8,530 nucleotides of DNA from Pseudomonadaceae bacterium UBA836 (GTDB lineage Bacteria > Pseudomonadota > Gammaproteobacteria > Pseudomonadales > Pseudomonadaceae): the NCBI GenBank assembly GCA_002296055.1, contig DBHE01000020.1, positions 19,831 to 28,360 of the forward strand, given 5' to 3'. The notes beneath the pieces were generated by a model that worked only from the letters and a program-made list of their open reading frames with translations, was not told the origin of the DNA and did no database searches. The position numbers were made by a program, and so were the translations under genes. Below, one piece after another: positions 1-5,929 of the stretch; the stretch's first letter is position 1; every line of letters starts with the position of its first letter.

Positions 1-1
1 C

Positions 2-283
2 CCGATACAGCTGCACCTGATCAGTACCTCCAGCCGCGACCTGCGCATGACCAGCAGCGAAAGCATCACCATCAGCGAGCAGTTTGCCAACAGCAGCAGC
101 GAGCGCGAAACCACCCGCCGCACCGGCAACAGCACAGTCGCCTTTGGCGCCACCCTGGACGTGCGCCACGCCAAGCAGTTTGAGCTGGACGTCACCGGCA
201 ACTCGTCAATCTCCGCCCGCCTGGTGTCGATTCCTGCGCCGCCGGAATTCCTCGACACCATCCGCAGCTATCTGGGGAGCTAG
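2..283 (+). CDS. Core-family protein of unknown function, gene 1 of the cluster (5' end missing)
   Basis: The reading frame is open from the first bases of the window, so this is the C-terminal part (93 codons) of a gene that begins upstream. An internal ATG at 47 exists, but the coding sense continues before it ('PIQLHLISTS'), so 47 is not the true start. The C-terminus aligns with the next gene: 'SSISARLVSIPAP' here against 'SSSIAARLVSLPAP' there, both followed by a short helix. The usual 'SAEGSS' of the family is replaced by 'DVTGNSS'. The middle is Ser/Thr-rich with alternating polar and hydrophobic residues, suggesting beta strands. It ends 3 bases before the next start, with a shared operon likely. 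The function is not recognised. The N-terminal helix and the 'LGFTPSFY' motif expected for the family would lie outside the window. Confidence 0.75.
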   Translation, partial: PIQLHLISTSSRDLRMTSSESITISEQFANSSSERETTRRTGNSTVAFGATLDVRHAKQFELDVTGNSSISARLVSIPAPPEFLDTIRSYLGS

Positions 284-286
284 GCC

Positions 287-766
287 ATGAGCGAGACCAC
301 CACTGTCACCCGCTCGCTGGTCAGCGCACCCCTACCGCAGATCATCGAGCGCCTGGGCCTGTCGATCGCCCAGGCCCAGGCCGCGCTGGACAACAACTCG
401 GTTAAGGTCGCCCAGGCCATGGCCGAGACGCCGGTCGAGCTGGGCGGCCAGACCTACAACCTGCTGACGCTGGGCTTTACCCCCAGCTTCTACGCGTTCA
501 CCGAGGCCACGGTGGAGGCCAAGCTGTCATTCAGCATGTCTGAAACCACCGAAACCTCGGTATCGGCCGGGGTCACCGCCAAGGTCAATTACGGCGTCGT
601 CATGGTCGCGGCCAGCGTCGATGTCTCCTACGCACGCAAGTTTTCTGTCTCCGCCGAAGGGTCCAGCTCGATTGCCGCTCGTCTGGTATCACTGCCTGCC
701 CCTGAAGCCTTCAATGAAGTCCTGCGGCGCCTGTACGACGACGGGCTGCCCGGAGCCGACAACTGA
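287..766 (+). CDS. Core-family protein of unknown function, gene 2 (159 aa)
   Basis: A complete and compact member of the repeated family. Residues 11-45 form a predicted amphipathic helix ('APLPQIIERLGLSIAQAQAA', then 'LDNNSVKVAQ'). The signature LGFTPSFY is at 62-69, followed by a strand ('ATVEAKLSFSM', 74-84). A C-terminal block carries 'YARKFSVSAEGSS' (115-127), 'ARLVSLPAP' (131-139) and a last short helix. The start at 287 is preceded by GGGGAG at 274-279, seven bases away, inside the end of the previous gene. There is no signal peptide and no membrane helix. It is the shortest complete member and so the best model for the minimal unit. The overall plan recalls DUF2589-type proteins (N-terminal helix, then beta strands containing Val/Pro-rich turns), but that is a memory-based comparison and not a verified match. 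The function is unknown. Confidence 0.85.
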   Translation: MSETTTVTRSLVSAPLPQIIERLGLSIAQAQAALDNNSVKVAQAMAETPVELGGQTYNLLTLGFTPSFYAFTEATVEAKLSFSMSETTETSVSAGVTAKVNYGVVMVAASVDVSYARKFSVSAEGSSSIAARLVSLPAPEAFNEVLRRLYDDGLPGADN

Positions 767-796
767 TCCGTCGATATCCCAACAAGGAGCAACACT

Positions 797-1504
797 ATGA
801 GTATTGGACGAGAGCTGTTGAACGTGCCGATGGGCGACATGATTCGCCAGATGGCCTTCGCCATCGCCGAGGCACAGGTCAAGCTGGACGAAAGCTCGAT
901 CGAAGTCGCCGAGATGATGGGCGGCCTGCGCACCGTGTACGACGACGAGGGCAATATCGCCTTTGACGATAGCCGCATCTTCTTTGGCCATGAGTACATG
1001 ACCCCCTCCGAGGCCGACTCCCTGGTCGCGCTTGATCCAGGCTACGGCGAGATCGTCACCGCCGCCAAGAAGCACCAGACCGACAACGGCCAGATTCGCG
1101 TACCCACCCGCCTATCCATGCTGGAGCTGGGCTTTACCCCGGTGTTCTACAACTTTGTCGACACCATCATCGAGGTGAAGATCGCCATCAAGATCACCCG
1201 TAGCAGCGAGTACAGCCGTACCTCCAGTAACAAGACCACCAAAAACAGCGCCAGCAAGAAGGGCAGCGGCCTGTTCGGCAAGGTCTTCGGTGGCCGCGAT
1301 AGCAACCGCTCCAGTGTCTCAACCAGCCAGGTGGACGCCAGCTACGCCTCCAAGTACTCCTACTCCGCCGAAGGCTCCAGCCTGCTGCGCACCAAGCTGT
1401 CACCGGTGCCGCCGCCGCCAATCCTCGAAGAGCGCATTCGCGCCATGATGGAAGAGGCCGAAGCCCGTCGGCAACCGGCGCCCGCGCCGGAAGATGATGA
1501 CTGA
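797..1504 (+). CDS. Core-family protein of unknown function, gene 3 (235 aa, with two insertions)
   Basis: The family blocks are clear: the N-terminal helix with 'AIAEAQVKLDESS' (22-34), LGFTPVFY (111-118), 'FVDTIIEVKIAIKI' (120-133), 'YASKYSYSAEGSS' (183-195), 'RTKLSPVPPPPILEERIRAM' (198-217) and an acidic tail. Two segments make it longer than its neighbours. The first, about residues 44-105, lies between the helix and the LGFTP motif and is rich in Asp, Tyr and Gly. The second, about 136-180, is a Ser/Thr/Lys/Asn-rich stretch with a Gly-Phe centre ('GSGLFGKVFGG', 156-166). AAGGAG at 784-789 sits seven bases before the start. It is most like the following gene, both at the N-terminus (MSIGRELLN against MSVGSELLN) and at the C-terminus, so the two are recent tandem duplicates relative to the rest. 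No signal peptide or membrane segment is visible. The function is unknown. Confidence 0.85.
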   Translation: MSIGRELLNVPMGDMIRQMAFAIAEAQVKLDESSIEVAEMMGGLRTVYDDEGNIAFDDSRIFFGHEYMTPSEADSLVALDPGYGEIVTAAKKHQTDNGQIRVPTRLSMLELGFTPVFYNFVDTIIEVKIAIKITRSSEYSRTSSNKTTKNSASKKGSGLFGKVFGGRDSNRSSVSTSQVDASYASKYSYSAEGSSLLRTKLSPVPPPPILEERIRAMMEEAEARRQPAPAPEDDD

Positions 1505-1515
1505 GGAGACGCACC

Positions 1516-2046
1516 ATGAGTGTTGGATCAGAACTGCTCAACGCGCCCTTCCCGCTGATCGTACGTAACCTGGGTGTGGGGATTGCCGAGGCCCAGCTGG
1601 AGCTGGACCTTGTATCGCTGCGCATCGCGCGCATGATGGCTGGCTTCCCTACTGGCAGCGACGAAGAGGAAGACGGCCCCGAGGCCCCCTACAAGGTGGA
1701 GTTCAGCAACGGCAAGTCCTACAGCCTGCTGGAGTTGGGCTTTACCCCCAGCTTCTACCAGTTTGTCGACACCGTGATCGAGCTGAAGCTGTCGATCAGC
1801 ATCAACAGTGAGCGCAGCTCGACCCACAAGCGCACTCAGGTCAAATCCAGCGCCAAGGGGGTGGGGTTGCCGTTCTTTGCCGCGGGCTCAGTCAGTGCCA
1901 GCTCGGTCAGTGCCAGCTACGCCAGCAAGTACCAGTACTCGGCCGAAGGCAGCTCGGTGATGCGAACCAAATTGGTGCCAGTGCCCGCGCCAGCCATTCT
2001 GGAAGAACGCATTCGCGCCCTGATCGACGCCGAGGCAGATGAATGA
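1516..2046 (+). CDS. Core-family protein of unknown function, gene 4 (176 aa)
   Basis: Close relative of the preceding gene without its large insertions. The parts are: N-terminal helix 'VRNLGVGIAEAQLELD' (16-31), an acidic linker (48-56), LGFTPSFY (74-81), 'FVDTVIELKLSISI' (83-96), a Ser/Lys-rich loop (98-115), 'YASKYQYSAEGSS' (135-147), 'RTKLVPVPAPAILEERIRAL' (150-169) and an acidic end. GGAG at 1505-1508 lies seven bases upstream of the ATG, straight after the stop of the previous gene. The stop codon overlaps the start of the next gene as ATGA (2043-2046), which suggests translational coupling to the coiled-coil protein. The DNA encoding the core motif (1736-1758) is identical over 23 bases to that in gene 2 (471-493), showing recent common ancestry or gene conversion. 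Cytoplasmic by absence of export signals. The function is unknown. Confidence 0.85.
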   Translation: MSVGSELLNAPFPLIVRNLGVGIAEAQLELDLVSLRIARMMAGFPTGSDEEEDGPEAPYKVEFSNGKSYSLLELGFTPSFYQFVDTVIELKLSISINSERSSTHKRTQVKSSAKGVGLPFFAAGSVSASSVSASYASKYQYSAEGSSVMRTKLVPVPAPAILEERIRALIDAEADE

Positions 2047-2795
2047 GCCGCAAGACCTGGCGCGACCTGGCCCGGCAGGAACAGCGCCCGGAGCCCAACC
2101 CAGCCAAGACAGACCTGCGCCAGTTGGCAGGCCAGGTGCCCGGCCTGCAGAGGCTGCTAGAGCAACGTGACACCCTGCAGCAGCAGATGCGCCGCCTGGG
2201 CGGACAGGGCGATGACAGTGCCCCTGCCGAACGAGTGTATCCGGTGGCCAGCGCCAGCGAGCGGCGTGCAGAGCACAGCGCCTGGGAGCGCCAGCGTGAC
2301 CAGCAGACCGCACCGTCGGCACTGGCACAGGTGCGTCAGGCCGCCGGTAACGCCCGACGCTGGCAGCAGCAACGTGAGCAGCAGCAACAGCAGGCCGGCC
2401 ATCGCGCCAGTCAAGCGCTGCAGCAGCAACGTGCAGTGATGCAACGGCTAGACCAGCGGGTGGATCAGGCCCGCCAAGCAGCGCGCGAACGGCCCCGAGA
2501 ATCCCTTGCCGCCCCGCTACTGCGGCCACTGCAGGACCGGCTGGAAGGTGCCTTTCAGGCACCCGCGCCGGTGGCATCGCTCAGCGACTTTGACGAACGC
2601 TATCAACGCCGCCAGCAACGACTGCTGGGCGTCGACACCGGCTCGCTGGACGACCTGGTGACGCGTGCACAGCAACTGGCCGAGCGCCGCCTGCAGGAGC
2701 GTCGAGATGCACGACAGGCCGAGCGCCAGCAGGAACGCCAGCAAGCCCGCGCCGAGGAGCGCCGCCGCCAACGCCCTCAACTGAGTACCGACTGA
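2043..2795 (+). CDS. Arg/Gln-rich coiled-coil protein, gene 5 (250 aa)
   Basis: This protein does not belong to the core family. It is dominated by Arg, Gln, Ala and Glu in heptad-like patterns: residues 24-52, 74-150 (with a run of five Gln at 113-117) and 202-245 should be long alpha helices or coiled coils. Helix breaks occur near 57-70 and 170-185 (Pro/Ala/Ser-rich, 'FQAPAPVASLSDFD'). The C-terminal 40 residues are strongly basic ('ERRLQERRDARQAERQQ'). No enzyme motif, signal peptide or membrane span is visible. Translation is probably coupled to gene 4 through the ATGA overlap, with GAGG at 2032-2035 as ribosome binding site. The shape suggests a spacer, scaffold or tether between the beta-rich subunits encoded on both sides, but this is inference. 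Arg-rich helices can also bind nucleic acid. I do not recognise a family. Confidence 0.8.
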   Translation: MSRKTWRDLARQEQRPEPNPAKTDLRQLAGQVPGLQRLLEQRDTLQQQMRRLGGQGDDSAPAERVYPVASASERRAEHSAWERQRDQQTAPSALAQVRQAAGNARRWQQQREQQQQQAGHRASQALQQQRAVMQRLDQRVDQARQAARERPRESLAAPLLRPLQDRLEGAFQAPAPVASLSDFDERYQRRQQRLLGVDTGSLDDLVTRAQQLAERRLQERRDARQAERQQERQQARAEERRRQRPQLSTD

Positions 2796-2810
2796 CCACG
2801 AGCCAACGCC

Positions 2811-3533
2811 ATGACCCAATCGAGTAAATTCGTCGCCAACTCAGTCGAGCAGATCCTGCTCGGACTGGCGCGCGGCCTGCGCGATGCCCAGGCCGTGCTG
2901 GACGACCTGCCACCGACCGATGCCTTTGGCCGGCCCCAACCCGGCTATCACCTGCCCTATCTGGATTTCAATATCAAAGCCACCGTGCAGGCCCAACTGA
3001 GCGAGCCGCAGAGCAGCAACAACGCGCTACCGGGTGCCCTGCGCAAGGCCCGCCCGATCCCGCAGCTGCGCCTGGCCCTGCCGGACCTGAAGAAAGCCCC
3101 AAGCGAGGCCAGTGGCAGCACCGAGCTGATCAGCACCTTCAGCGGTCGCCTGGTCTCAGTGCCGCCAAGCAACGGCCTGCCGGTGCTGCGTCTGGCCGCC
3201 CGCACACTGGTGAAAGAAGCCGCCAAACCGCGCCAGCAGCAGCTACTGGTCACCCTGTCCAACAGCGCGGGTCAACTGGTCAATGATGCCGCCGTCGAGC
3301 TCAACCTGGATACCGAAGCCAGCCTGGCGCTCAGCGCCGCCGCCGGAGCCAGCGGGCTGACGAGCGAGAAGCTGCGCAGCGGCCTGCAACTGAGCCAACG
3401 CCTGCTGGTGACTGACCAGCAGGGTAGCGCCAGCTGCGATCTAACGCTGGCTGCCGGCCTGCCAGCCAACACCCAACTGGTGCTGCTGGTCAGCAGCGGC
3501 CCCACCCTGACCCAGCTCATCCTGAGCCCATAG
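2811..3533 (+). CDS. Divergent core-family protein with an extra C-terminal beta domain, gene 6 (240 aa)
   Basis: The N-terminal half is a worn version of the core family. Residues 12-32 ('VEQILLGLARGLRDAQAVLD') match the amphipathic helix, and 'PYLDFNIKATVQAQLS' (49-64) sits where others have LGFTPSFY plus the strand, though the Gly-Phe-Thr-Pro signature itself is lost. 'GRLVSVPPS' (112-120) corresponds to the 'RLVSLPAP' block. The C-terminal half (about 140-240) has alternating beta strands ('QQLLVTLSNSAGQLVNDAAV', then 'SQRLLVTDQQGSASCDLTLA'), suggesting a small Ig-like or Big-type sandwich. No good Shine-Dalgarno sequence precedes the ATG (only CGAG at 2799-2802), so expression may depend on upstream translation. 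No export signal is seen. The function is unknown; it may be an end or adaptor subunit, by analogy with other multi-subunit assemblies. Confidence 0.8.
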   Translation: MTQSSKFVANSVEQILLGLARGLRDAQAVLDDLPPTDAFGRPQPGYHLPYLDFNIKATVQAQLSEPQSSNNALPGALRKARPIPQLRLALPDLKKAPSEASGSTELISTFSGRLVSVPPSNGLPVLRLAARTLVKEAAKPRQQQLLVTLSNSAGQLVNDAAVELNLDTEASLALSAAAGASGLTSEKLRSGLQLSQRLLVTDQQGSASCDLTLAAGLPANTQLVLLVSSGPTLTQLILSP

Positions 3534-3543
3534 GATTCAACCC

Positions 3544-4893
3544 ATGCAATGGAGCATTACCGGCACTCTCTTTGAGCCCGACGGCAAGGCCGCCAGCGGT
3601 CAGGTAGAGATTCAGACCTTCGAGCTGACCCGCGCGCAGTGGCGCAGGGTCGGCAGGGCGCGACTTGATGCCAAAGGCAATTTTGCCATCAACCTGAACC
3701 TGGGCGATGGCCCACAGCTACCGGCCGTGCGCCTGTGTGAAACCGTCAAGGCAAAGGAAACCCCGAGAGTGCTGGCCGAGGGCGCTCTGGTACAGGTAGA
3801 GCCTGGCAAGCGCGTGCACCTCGCCTTTGGCGATATAGAACGACTGGGCGATCAGGCAGTTGCTCGCCGCGAGCGCAGCGCGCCTTTCAGCGAGACGGAC
3901 GATTACCTGCTGGCGGGCACCCCGCGTGCGGTTGCCCAGCTAACCGTCAACATGGCCGCCCTGCGGATCAACCCGCAGGTACTGGCCCGCGCCCAGCCGG
4001 CCAGCACTCAGCTCAAGACCCAAGCAACGCTTAGCAAGCAACTGGAAGCGCAATCGGTTGAGCTTAATCAGAAAGTGTTGCTGATCAATACCCTGGAGCG
4101 CGAGAAGCAAACCCACGTCAACGAGCTGAAGCAGGCGCAGCTGAAAATCAGCACGCTGGAGAAGCAGCTCAAGGATAAGCCTGCCGCGGCCGGCAACGAG
4201 CAGATTGAGCTGGCAACCCAGCAGATCCGCCTGAATCTCAACGAGCAAATTCTCCGGCAGGCGACCGAGTTCGAGCTAAAGGAAACCGACCTGCAGCGCA
4301 CCCTCAACTTGCGCAACCTGGAGATTGCGCAAGCCTCTGACCGCATCAAGGACCTGACCCGCGCCTCACGCGAAGCCGCCGAGGAGGCAGCCCGCGCCCG
4401 CGAGGAAAGTGAAGGGCTGAAAGCGCAGCTCGATACCCAGGTCGATGCCGATCAGCTGTACGGCAACATTGCCCGTCAACTGCAGCAGGCACAGACCCAG
4501 CTCAGCAAGGACGGCGTGCCCTACCGTCTGGGCCGCGTATCGCTCAACCTCAAGACCCTGGTCACCGGCAACAGCCTGACCCTGCCCACCCTTTCCGACC
4601 TGAACAACAAAGGCAGCGCCGGATTGTTCACCGATGTCGCGCTGGAGTACTTGCCAGAGATCGAGGACTCAACTGATAGCGCCCCTGCCGGCGTGACCGT
4701 GCCAGATTTCAGCGAACTGACCGAAAGCCTCGCGCGGCGTCTGGCCCGCGACCTCGGATTAGAGCTGGAGGCCGCCTACCAGAGCGTCGGGGACAGCGGA
4801 CAAGCGGTCGGCCAGGCCGTGCGCCAGCTACCCGCCAAGGGTAGCGAGGTGGCAGCTGGCGAACGCGTACTGGTGGTATTTACCCAACCCTAA
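3544..4893 (+). CDS. Modular protein: N-terminal beta domain, long coiled coil, C-terminal PASTA-like domain, gene 7 (449 aa)
   Basis: The largest protein of the cluster has four parts. Residues 1-100 look like a transthyretin/carboxypeptidase-regulatory-type sandwich ('WSITGTLFEPDGKAASGQVE', 'ARLDAKGNFAINL'). Residues about 155-320 are a long coiled coil rich in Glu, Gln, Leu and Lys ('NTLEREKQTHVNELKQAQLK' is typical). Residues 325-372 form a small beta-rich unit ('PYRLGRVSLNLKTLVTG'). Residues 384-447 fit the PASTA pattern: a 'VPDFSELT' start, a helix 'ARRLARDLGLELEAAY', then 'VRQLPAKGSEVAAGERVLVV'. PASTA domains are known mainly from extracytoplasmic parts of penicillin-binding proteins and Ser/Thr kinases, but here there is no signal peptide, membrane helix, kinase or transpeptidase domain. 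AGGA at 3532-3535 overlaps the previous stop and serves as ribosome binding site. The function is not recognised; it is likely the elongated structural or linking component. Confidence 0.82.
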   Translation: MQWSITGTLFEPDGKAASGQVEIQTFELTRAQWRRVGRARLDAKGNFAINLNLGDGPQLPAVRLCETVKAKETPRVLAEGALVQVEPGKRVHLAFGDIERLGDQAVARRERSAPFSETDDYLLAGTPRAVAQLTVNMAALRINPQVLARAQPASTQLKTQATLSKQLEAQSVELNQKVLLINTLEREKQTHVNELKQAQLKISTLEKQLKDKPAAAGNEQIELATQQIRLNLNEQILRQATEFELKETDLQRTLNLRNLEIAQASDRIKDLTRASREAAEEAARAREESEGLKAQLDTQVDADQLYGNIARQLQQAQTQLSKDGVPYRLGRVSLNLKTLVTGNSLTLPTLSDLNNKGSAGLFTDVALEYLPEIEDSTDSAPAGVTVPDFSELTESLARRLARDLGLELEAAYQSVGDSGQAVGQAVRQLPAKGSEVAAGERVLVVFTQP

Positions 4894-4905
4894 AGGACAG
4901 ACCCC

Positions 4906-5565
4906 ATGCCCACCATCAAGGAACTGGTCAGCGATGTTATGGCAGCCCCGATTGGCGAACTGATCGCCGCGGTCGGCCAGGGCGTCGCCGATGCCCAACA
5001 AGCACTGGACCGTGGCTCGCTGGCGCAGATACTGGAAATCTACAGCCACGCCGACAGCGAAGAGCTGAAATTACTGCAGCAAATCGGCTATCAACCCACC
5101 TTTTACGCCCTGCCGGAAACCACTGGAGAGATACAGGTCGCCCTCAGCCTCAGCGGACAGCAAACCCCGGCAGCCACGCCAGCGCCAAAGCCGTTGAAAA
5201 CCGCCTCGCTGGCCAGCCATCTGCGCACCAGCCTGCCGACCGCCCGCGTGTACGCCGCCCCGGTCAACGCCGACCTGACCAACCGCTATGGCTTTCAGGC
5301 CAATGCCGCGGCCAAGATTCAGTTCAAGATCGTACCCATCCCGGCACCGGGCCAGGCCAGCGATATCCGTGTCGCCCCCAACCTGAGCGGCATGCAGCTG
5401 GCGGCGGCCGAGCAGCTCAGCGCCCAGCTGGATATCGGCCTGGAGGTCATCGACCAGCAGGGCAAGCCGGTATCTGACCCTGCGCCGACTGGCAAGATCA
5501 GCGCTCAGCAGCCAGAGGCAGGTGAGATCATGCTGGCCGGTGCGCTGATTCAGGTCGAGCTGTAG
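4906..5565 (+). CDS. Core-family protein fused to a PASTA-like domain, gene 8 (219 aa)
   Basis: The N-terminal two thirds belong to the core family: helix 'PIGELIAAVGQGVADAQQAL' (15-34) then D35, the motif GYQPTFY (61-67) in place of GFTPSFY, strand 'GEIQVALSLS' (74-83), a Pro/Ala-rich linker (86-98), and a C-terminal beta block ending in 'KIQFKIVPIPAP' (137-148). Residues about 153-219 resemble a PASTA unit ('VAPNLSGMQLAAAEQLSAQL', 'GKISAQQPEAGEIMLAGALI'). This joins in one protein the core fold and the domain found at the end of gene 7, supporting a shared assembly. AAAGGA at 4892-4897 lies eight bases before the ATG and overlaps the stop of gene 7. The TAG stop is two bases from the edge of a palindromic element, so the operon appears to end here. 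No export signal is present. The function is unknown. Confidence 0.84.
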   Translation: MPTIKELVSDVMAAPIGELIAAVGQGVADAQQALDRGSLAQILEIYSHADSEELKLLQQIGYQPTFYALPETTGEIQVALSLSGQQTPAATPAPKPLKTASLASHLRTSLPTARVYAAPVNADLTNRYGFQANAAAKIQFKIVPIPAPGQASDIRVAPNLSGMQLAAAEQLSAQLDIGLEVIDQQGKPVSDPAPTGKISAQQPEAGEIMLAGALIQVEL

Positions 5566-5597
5566 TTAGGGCCTGTTGCCGTTTCGTTCATCCGCCT

Positions 5598-5697
5598 GCC
5601 GGAGGCCATTTTTCGACCAGGCAAGGCGGAGGGAGCGCAGTGTAGTCGCTCTACATAAGCGACCGACAACGCAGCATGGCCGAAAAATGGCCCCGGC
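5598..5697. repeat. Internal hairpin A of the palindromic element
   Basis: A perfect 12-bp pairing joins 5604-5615 (GGCCATTTTTCG) to 5681-5692. After one unpaired base (A5603), it continues for 5 bp (5598-5602 with 5693-5697). The loop region holds smaller alternatives that exclude each other: TGTAG/CTACA (5641-5645 with 5651-5655) and GTCGCT/AGCGAC (5645-5650 with 5658-5663). Confidence 0.75.
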
Positions 5698-5704
5698 CCT
5701 CGGG

Positions 5705-5804
5705 GTTGCGCCTGTAAAGCCGCCACTCGGCGTCGCTCGTCGCTCACGTGGAATGGCCACGCTACGCTTCTCGCTCCTTGATTGGCGGCTTTACAGGCTG
5801 CAAC
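5705..5804. repeat. Internal hairpin B of the palindromic element
   Basis: A perfect 16-bp pairing joins 5710-5725 (GCCTGTAAAGCCGCCA) to 5783-5798. After one unpaired base on the right arm (T5799), it continues for 5 bp (GTTGC 5705-5709 with GCAAC 5800-5804). The apex holds a small stem, CGTGG/CCACG, at 5747-5751 and 5757-5761. Its layout parallels hairpin A: the main stems of both span 89 nt from outer end to outer end. Confidence 0.75.
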
Positions 5805-5848
5805 AGGCGCGCGAACGAAACGGCAACAGGCCCTAGTGGGCGCGCACA

Positions 5849-5878
5849 AAAAACCCGCTCGGGAACGAGCGGGTTTTT
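5849..5878. terminator. Bidirectional rho-independent terminator between the cluster and the alcohol dehydrogenase
   Basis: The stem CCCGCTC/GAGCGGG (5854-5860 with 5867-5873) has loop GGGAAC. It is flanked by five A on the left and five T on the right, so it reads as a terminator from either strand. It sits between the convergent cluster (+) and alcohol dehydrogenase gene (-). Confidence 0.88.
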
Positions 5879-5929
5879 AGCACCTCACGGCCGGGCCAGT
5901 GCCCGCCCGGTCGACTTAGCGCACGGTTA

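Larger units (their letters stand above)
5567..5835. mobile_element. Palindromic MITE-like element with perfect 23-bp terminal inverted repeats
   Basis: The left end (5567-5589) is the exact reverse complement of the right end (5813-5835). Both ends begin with TA, so if TA is the duplicated target, the element proper is 5569-5833, 265 bp; a TA duplication is known for IS630/Tc1-type elements. A 4-base TAGT repeat also occurs at 5563-5566 and 5834-5837. Inside are two further large hairpins (separate entries). No transposase is encoded: the short open frames on both strands follow the palindrome and have no coding character. It fills most of the gene-free stretch between the cluster and the alcohol dehydrogenase. 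It could be a non-autonomous transposon or a structured repeat of the pseudomonad intergenic-repeat type. Copy number elsewhere in the genome cannot be seen here. Confidence 0.72.

Noticed and set aside
47..283. ATG at 47 as the start of gene 1
   Set aside because: The frame stays open and coding-like to the window edge upstream, and the family's N-terminal helix and core motif would be missing from a protein starting at 47.
1888..2577. 229-codon open frame on the minus strand across genes 4 and 5
   Set aside because: It is antisense to two well-supported genes. Its Ala/Pro/Arg/Gly-rich composition is the usual product of reading GC-rich coding DNA on the wrong strand, and no family features are visible.
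2..5565. Cluster as a phage tail or type VI secretion locus
   Set aside because: No sheath, tube, baseplate, VgrG, ATPase or lysis gene is recognisable in the window; only the presence of many structural-looking subunits is similar.
5567..5835. CRISPR array or phage attachment site
   Set aside because: The repeats are inverted rather than regularly spaced direct repeats, there are no unique spacers, and no cas, integrase or tRNA gene is present.
5566..5849. Several 64 to 99-codon open frames on both strands in the palindromic element
   Set aside because: They arise from the inverted repeats themselves: the same repeat encodes nearly the same peptide ends on both strands. No ribosome binding sites or transposase motifs are seen.
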